A stretch of DNA of 64,000 nt from Fluctibacter corallii (GTDB lineage Bacteria > Pseudomonadota > Gammaproteobacteria > Enterobacterales > Alteromonadaceae): the NCBI RefSeq assembly GCF_025751585.1, contig NZ_JAOWKX010000008.1, forward strand, positions 1-64,000, read 5' to 3'. The notes beneath the pieces were generated by a model. That model was not told the DNA's origin and made no database searches. It was given only the letters and a program-made list of their open reading frames with translations. A program made the position numbers and the translations under genes. This document shows positions 59,398 to 64,000 of this stretch, piece after piece (position 1 is the first letter of the stretch; each line of letters begins with the position of its first letter).

Positions 59398-59413
59398 CTG
59401 TATATTTAAACAT
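59398..59413. promoter_or_regulatory. LexA box 2 upstream of recN
   Basis: CTGT-ATATTTAA-ACAT fits the LexA consensus with one mismatch (last base T). It is spaced 19 bp from box 1 and ends 8 bp before the recN ATG. Paired boxes are also known at E. coli recN and give tight SOS control. Confidence 0.7.
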
Positions 59414-59421
59414 GATTAATT

Positions 59422-61089
59422 ATGCTTACTCATCTAACCGTTAAGAATTTTGCGATTGTTAAACATTTAGAGATTGACCTTACATCCGGCCTCACCACAA
59501 TTACGGGCGAAACCGGTGCGGGTAAATCCATTGCAATAGACGCGTTGGGTTTATGTTTGGGTGAACGAGCCGACGCATCAGCAGTTCGAAACGGAACAGA
59601 CAAAGCTGAGATTTCGGCTTCGTTTGATGTGTCGCAATTAGCTACAGCGCGCAATTGGCTTGATAGCCATGATCTTAACGACGAAGATGAATGCATAATT
59701 CGCCGCATTATATCAGCGGAAGGACGCTCAAAAGCCTATATAAATGGAATAAAAGTTGGGCTGCAACAATTGAAAGAGCTCGGCCAGTTTTTAGTCAGCA
59801 TTCACGGACAAAATGCCCATCAGCGCATACTTAAATCAGATATACAGCGGCACATGCTTGATAACTTTGCTCAGCATTCATCGCTGTTGGATGCAGTTTC
59901 ATCAAAATACGCTGAGCTCAAACAGTTAGAAAGAGAACTGCAAACCCTAAAAGCATCTTGCCAGCAGCGGGAAGATCGAAAACACTTGCTGCAATACCAA
60001 GTACAGGAGCTAGACGAGTTTGCCTTAGCAGAAAACGAATTTAGCGAGCTAGAAACCGAACACAAACGTTTAAGTCACAGCCAAACGTTGCTAGAGCAAG
60101 CGCAAGTAAGCTTTCACCAGTTGTATGAAGCCGATGACTTCAACGCGCTTACAGTGGTGCAAAATAGCCTTGATCGCATTGAAGAATTGCAAGAACACGA
60201 CCAAACACTCTGCCCGATTGTCGTGTTGCTTAACGAAGCACTTATCAACATTGATGAAGCGTCTAAAGCCTTGAGAGAATATGTTGAGCAACTTGAAATC
60301 GATCCACTTAAAATGCAACAAGTGGAAGCCAGGTATTCTCAAGCCATTGAACTTGCTCGCAAACATCATGTGCAGCCTGAACATCTATATGCGCACCATA
60401 TGCAGTTAGTAGAAGAACTTAACAGCTTATCTTCAGACAATGAACGACTGGAAGCATTAGCAACTACCTTAGACATAACCCTTGGTGAATATACCGTTCA
60501 GGCACAAGCCCTGAGTCACGCAAGGCATCAGGCGGCTACGAAACTCGCAGCACAGGTTCAAACGCATATTCAAAACATGAATATGACCGAGGCCGTTTTC
60601 AATATCGAGATAAACTTTGATAGCGAACATCCACCTCAGCGACACGGGTTAGATACTGTCGTGTTTACCATTTCAACCAACGCTGGGCAAGCTGCTGACA
60701 GCTTGGATAAAGTCGTGTCTGGTGGCGAATTATCGCGCATTGGCTTAGCGCTTCAAGTCATCAGCTCTTCGCATTCAGGTGTTCCTACTATGATTTTCGA
60801 TGAAGTTGATACAGGCATTAGCGGGCCAACGGCGTCTGTTGTCGGGAGTTTATTAAGAAAGCTGGGGTCACACACACAAGTATTTTGTGTGACTCACTTA
60901 CCCCAAGTTGCGGCATGTGGTCATAACCAGATGTTTGTAACTAAATTTTCAGACGGCAATACGACCGAAACACATATGGTAGCGCTTGATGAAAACCAAC
61001 GGGTTGAAGAGTTGGCTCGACTACTCGCTGGGGATAAATTAACAGATAGCGCACTGGCCAATGCGCGCGAACTACTCACGCCGAAATAA
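59422..61089 (+). CDS. recN: DNA repair protein RecN
   Basis: This 555-residue SMC-like ATPase acts in double-strand break repair. Walker A is ITGETGAGKSIAIDAL at about 28-43. Two coiled-coil arms surround the middle, and the C-terminal half carries the signature VVSGGELSRIGLALQVI and Walker B PTMIFDEVDTGISG. Length is normal. Two LexA boxes just upstream imply strong SOS induction. bamE follows as in relatives. Confidence 0.97.
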   Translation: MLTHLTVKNFAIVKHLEIDLTSGLTTITGETGAGKSIAIDALGLCLGERADASAVRNGTDKAEISASFDVSQLATARNWLDSHDLNDEDECIIRRIISAEGRSKAYINGIKVGLQQLKELGQFLVSIHGQNAHQRILKSDIQRHMLDNFAQHSSLLDAVSSKYAELKQLERELQTLKASCQQREDRKHLLQYQVQELDEFALAENEFSELETEHKRLSHSQTLLEQAQVSFHQLYEADDFNALTVVQNSLDRIEELQEHDQTLCPIVVLLNEALINIDEASKALREYVEQLEIDPLKMQQVEARYSQAIELARKHHVQPEHLYAHHMQLVEELNSLSSDNERLEALATTLDITLGEYTVQAQALSHARHQAATKLAAQVQTHIQNMNMTEAVFNIEINFDSEHPPQRHGLDTVVFTISTNAGQAADSLDKVVSGGELSRIGLALQVISSSHSGVPTMIFDEVDTGISGPTASVVGSLLRKLGSHTQVFCVTHLPQVAACGHNQMFVTKFSDGNTTETHMVALDENQRVEELARLLAGDKLTDSALANARELLTPK

Positions 61090-61369
61090 GCAAAGATAAA
61101 GCAGGCATGCCAGCGTTACTCCATCATGCAACTCCCTAATTCGTATTGAGTAAGCAAAAGAGTTGAGCAATTTGCAGGAAAAAGACAAGCGAAATATTTG
61201 CTTGTCTCCTTCTCACGCGATAGGATGCGTTCAACTATTGTGAGCTCACTATTAGCTTACGACTTTTTCAAAGAAAAAGTGACGAATTACTCTAGGTTAT
61301 GGAACTTTTACCGCTCATTAACGACTTAAAGTAACGCACTCTAAACATCACGCTAATTAATAATTAAAT

Positions 61370-61729
61370 ATGAAGTATACAAAGTTTCTTATCATTGCCA
61401 TCACCAGCCTGTTTTTAACTGCATGTGCTGATTGGATTTACCGTATCGACATTCCTCAAGGTAACTTTTTAGAACAAAAAGACGTCGACAAACTTCGTAT
61501 TAATATGACCAAAGAACAAGTCATATTTGTTCTAGGACGCCCTGTTGTTGAAGACGCGTTCGACAAAGACACCTGGTATTACGTGTACAAAATGAAGCGT
61601 GGTATGAAAAAACGTGGCGAAGATTTCACTAAGGAGCTCATTGTAAACTTTAATGAAGACAACAGAGTCGCCAGTGTGACAGGTGATTTCGAGTTAGCAG
61701 ACACATTCAATACGCCGCTTGATGAATAA
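61370..61729 (+). CDS. bamE: Outer membrane assembly lipoprotein BamE
   Basis: This 119-residue lipoprotein has lipobox FLTAC (Cys19). It has the BamE pattern YRIDIPQGNFLEQKDVDKLR, TKEQVIFVLGRPVVEDAF and WYYVYKM. It is part of the BAM complex that inserts beta-barrel proteins. Its place after recN is conserved. A 280-bp gap without visible genes separates the two. Confidence 0.95.
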   Translation: MKYTKFLIIAITSLFLTACADWIYRIDIPQGNFLEQKDVDKLRINMTKEQVIFVLGRPVVEDAFDKDTWYYVYKMKRGMKKRGEDFTKELIVNFNEDNRVASVTGDFELADTFNTPLDE

Positions 61730-61846
61730 CAGCCAGTATTATCATACATATTCCAAAGGTCAGTTTATCTGACCTTTTTTAATTCTGACACCACACTCCA
61801 TATCATCCCTCAATATTGACAACCTTACGCTAATTACAAAAAACCA

Positions 61847-61876
61847 TTGACAAACAGACCAGTCGGTATGTAAGTT
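61847..61876 (+). promoter_or_regulatory. Promoter and operator of the second tetR gene
   Basis: A -35 box TTGACA (61847-61852) and a weak -10 TAAGTT (61871-61876) flank ACAGACCAGTCGGTATGT (61854-61871). The same 18-bp element, inverted and with 16 of 18 bases alike, precedes the GST gene. It resembles TetR/NemR-type operators (AGACC...GGTCT), implying autorepression. Confidence 0.7.
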
Positions 61877-61882
61877 AACAAT

Positions 61883-62494
61883 ATGAAAACGATAAGTGCG
61901 ACAAAAGGCCAGCAAACACGCGATCATATTATCAAGGTTGCTGCTGAGCTATTTCACAAACAGGGTTATCACAACACGGGTTTGCAACAAATTCTGCAAA
62001 GTGCGGGGGTGACGAAAGGTGCATTTTATTTTCACTTTAAAGACAAGAAGTCTCTAGGGATCAATGTATCAGAAAGGTACATTCATGCATTCAAAGTCTA
62101 CTTTGGCGACGTTTTTAATAGCAGAAACAAAAGTGCAGCAGAGAGAATATACCAGTTTCACTTATCTGCCAGAGCCATGTTCGAGAAAGAGTATGGCCTG
62201 ATTGGATGTCCAATGGGTAACTTGAGTCTCGAGTTGGCCACGGAAGATAAAGAGATACAAATGGCTTTAACACGCGGTTTTGAATTATTTACACGCGCAT
62301 TCGAGTCACTTCTCGAAGACGGTGAAAAAGACGGAAGCATAACACTTACTCAGCCCAAAACTGCGTTTGCCTCCTTCATGGTGAATAGCTGGGAAGGGGC
62401 AGTGCTACGAATGAAGGCAACACAGTCTTTATCACCCCTAGACAATTGGTACGCGACCCTCACCTCTCTTTTGGGAATTGAGACAATAACGTAA
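61883..62494 (+). CDS. TetR-family regulator, NemR/AcuR-like
   Basis: This 203-residue repressor has a TetR HTH (about 20-60: AELFHKQGYHNTGLQQILQSAGVTKGAFYFHFKDKKSL in overlapping family motifs) and a C-terminal TetR_C domain with GCPMGNLSLELATED. This type often answers to electrophiles or quinones through cysteine; Cys at GLIGCPMGN is a candidate. It is followed by a glutathione transferase gene with the same operator, so it probably controls itself and that enzyme. Confidence 0.88.
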   Translation: MKTISATKGQQTRDHIIKVAAELFHKQGYHNTGLQQILQSAGVTKGAFYFHFKDKKSLGINVSERYIHAFKVYFGDVFNSRNKSAAERIYQFHLSARAMFEKEYGLIGCPMGNLSLELATEDKEIQMALTRGFELFTRAFESLLEDGEKDGSITLTQPKTAFASFMVNSWEGAVLRMKATQSLSPLDNWYATLTSLLGIETIT

Positions 62495-62538
62495 ATCATC
62501 TATAAAAATACGCATAAGCGTTTTTTATTTAAGTCAAA

Positions 62539-62556
62539 ACATACCGACCAGTCTGT
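62539..62556 (+). promoter_or_regulatory. TetR operator upstream of the GST gene
   Basis: ACATACCGACCAGTCTGT (62539-62556) is the inverted copy of the element in the tetR promoter, 35 bp upstream of the GST ATG. It gives the second gene its own repressor site, so GST is not simply read through from tetR. Confidence 0.7.
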
Positions 62557-62590
62557 TTTGTAATTATAAACGTGATTCAAGGAGAATCTT

Positions 62591-63259
62591 ATGAAAATGT
62601 TTGGAGCCCCTATTTCCCCTTACTGCCGTAAAGTCCAACTCGTTATGGCCCATAAAGCCATTCCATTTGAGTGGGAGTTCGTTACGCCAGGCCCCGATAA
62701 TCATAGCTACACCGAAATTAGTCCTATGGGCAAAATTCCAGCTATTCAAACTGAAGATGGCTTCACTCTTGCCGACTCTAGCGTCATCATCGCATATTTA
62801 GAAAAACGCTTTCCAAATCATTCACTTTACCCCACAAACCCTGAGGATTATGCCAAGGCGTTATTTTTTGAAGAGTTTGCAGATACAGCGTTGAGCGAAG
62901 CTTGCACGGGGCTATATTTTCAAAAGCGCATTGGTCCTTTAGCTTTTGGCCTCCCTACTAATGAAGATAAAGTATCAGAGATAATGGCGCGTTCATTGCC
63001 AAACGCGTTAGCTATTCTCGAAAGATTGCTGCCAGAAAATGGCTGGATAGTAAACAACCAATATTCTGTTGCGGATGTCGCAGTGGGCGCGATGCTCATC
63101 AGTTTGCCCCATATGGATATCGAAATAGATAATGGCACGTACCCTAAAACCAGCCAATTTCTCAACACTTTTATGCAAAGAGAAGAGGTAAAAACGCAAA
63201 TCGAGACCGAAAATTATGCATTTGCCACCTTTCAAAAACAAAGAATGCAAACCGCCTAA
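62591..63259 (+). CDS. Glutathione S-transferase
   Basis: This 222-residue soluble protein has the thioredoxin-like N-terminal domain (MKMFGAPISPYCRKVQLVMAHKAI, with Ser9 and Cys12 as possible catalytic residues). The conserved GKIPAIQTEDGFTLADSSVIIAYLE contains the cis-Pro and glutathione-binding Glu/Asp-Ser. The helical C-terminal domain has NQYSVADVAVGAML. It probably detoxifies electrophiles under control of the preceding TetR regulator. AAGGAGAAT precedes the ATG. Confidence 0.93.
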   Translation: MKMFGAPISPYCRKVQLVMAHKAIPFEWEFVTPGPDNHSYTEISPMGKIPAIQTEDGFTLADSSVIIAYLEKRFPNHSLYPTNPEDYAKALFFEEFADTALSEACTGLYFQKRIGPLAFGLPTNEDKVSEIMARSLPNALAILERLLPENGWIVNNQYSVADVAVGAMLISLPHMDIEIDNGTYPKTSQFLNTFMQREEVKTQIETENYAFATFQKQRMQTA

Positions 63260-63441
63260 CATACCCATGCCTGATCTGGGAGTATAAGCGGATTAGGCAA
63301 AGCTACATTCGATCCAGACCACGCACAGCCAATATGTAGCGCGTGGTCATTCAAATTTCATGCTATTTTTTCCTCAAAAGACAACAGCGAGCGGCCATTA
63401 TTTAGCCCAAAGAGGGTTGATTTATCCTATCAATACGATTA

Positions 63442-63457
63442 CTGTATACATATACAG
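63442..63457. promoter_or_regulatory. LexA box upstream of yebG
   Basis: CTGTATACATATACAG is a perfect CTGT-N8-ACAG palindrome, 39 bp before the yebG ATG. It predicts strong SOS regulation. Confidence 0.88.
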
Positions 63458-63496
63458 CATCGATACTGACACACATCACATGACAGGAGCGAACAC

Positions 63497-63787
63497 ATGG
63501 CGATCATCATTAAATATGTCGTAGAGCACAAAGGGGTTGAAAAGTTGGTAACAACAGACAAAAAAGAGGCAGATAAATACGACAAAATGCTTGATGTAGC
63601 GGATAACCTTGCCGAATATATTTCTGCCAAAGGCATTAAGCTTGAAACTGACATATTAGAAGAATTGAGCATTGTATTGTCTAAGAATAAAGATGCGCTA
63701 GGCAAAATATTAAAAGGCAGTGCCGCAGAGAAAGTATTGGAAGAAGACAAAGCCGAAGTCGTTTCACTAGACAAAGTGGCTGAGTAA
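63497..63787 (+). CDS. yebG: SOS-inducible protein YebG
   Basis: This 96-residue protein starts MAIIIKYVVEHKGVEKLVTTDKKEAD, the YebG pattern, followed by a helical region DKMLDVADNLAEYI. The acidic C-terminal tail is common in the family. In E. coli it is a LexA-controlled DNA-damage gene of unknown biochemistry. ACAGGAGCG precedes the ATG. Nothing else recognisable follows to the window end. Confidence 0.92.
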   Translation: MAIIIKYVVEHKGVEKLVTTDKKEADKYDKMLDVADNLAEYISAKGIKLETDILEELSIVLSKNKDALGKILKGSAAEKVLEEDKAEVVSLDKVAE

Positions 63788-64000
63788 GTAAGGCATCTAG
63801 CTTTTGTAAGTTTATTGGTTGGCTTTTATGCATATTTGATGAAAGCCAGAACCTGTAAGCTTTTTGAGGGCTGAATGGGAGTACAAGCGCGTCTATGATC
63901 AAAATCAGACAATCTGATTGACGCAATTTCATGACTCCATCAGAAGCTTTATCTTGCTTGATAAACAACGTTACCTTTGTATCACGGACTGATGCATATT

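Overview
The window is chromosomal DNA of a marine gammaproteobacterium, most likely an Alteromonadaceae member (Alteromonas, Aestuariibacter or Glaciecola type). This is inferred from moderate GC, gammaproteobacterial gene orders (miaB-phoH-ybeY-ybeX-lnt; dapB-carA-carB-greA; prkA-yeaH-spoVR; nadK...recN-bamE), a Met-Leu-Gln tRNA cluster, LexA boxes of the CTGT-N8-ACAG type and many short lipoproteins. No species can be named from sequence alone. Nearly all genes look intact. The only transposon trace is the 3' end of a transposase-like ORF at the left edge.

Layout. 0-5.8 kb: IS remnant, SIMPL-domain protein, small lipoprotein, SpmA/SpmB-like fusion, MarC-family protein, a chemoreceptor without a periplasmic domain, a solitary patatin. 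5.9-6.8 kb: seven tRNA genes in two tandem blocks, each followed by a terminator. 6.9-10 kb: alanine/sodium symporter, then ubiF with an unlisted 58-residue membrane peptide. 10-18.4 kb: a GH3 exo-glucanase lipoprotein with LacI-type operators on its promoter. Divergent from it is a tight operon of glycerate kinase, a GpgP-like phosphatase, GpgS and a GH13_18 phosphorylase, which together can close a glucosylglycerate synthesis and breakdown loop. A shortened cupin and a GNAT protein follow. 18.4-21.1 kb: tautomerase-like protein, cyclase-family hydrolase, unknown membrane-anchored protein, DMT exporter.

21.3-36 kb: housekeeping operons: miaB-phoH-ybeY-ybeX-lnt, a solitary flagellin, greA, carAB, dapB, then two unknown genes. 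36-40.5 kb: cytochrome b, cysS, ppiB, lpxH. 39.8-44.2 kb, minus strand: a PhoX-like lipoprotein with a collagen-like linker, a diheme CxxCH lipoprotein and an MntP-like membrane protein. This set is the least explained in the window. 44.5-49.9 kb: HEPN-like unknown, miaE, Yip1-family protein, ahpC, bfd (with a Fur box), grxD and sodB, an iron and oxidative-stress group.

50-64 kb: prkA-yeaH-spoVR stress module, a GntP-type permease, nadK, three genes inserted before recN (HD protein, unknown, TetR regulator), recN with two LexA boxes, bamE, a TetR/GST pair sharing an 18-bp operator, and yebG with a perfect LexA box. Functionally the window joins a compatible-solute loop, tRNA maturation (miaB and miaE together would make ms2io6A), pyrimidine, arginine and lysine biosynthesis, envelope assembly, and SOS and redox defence.
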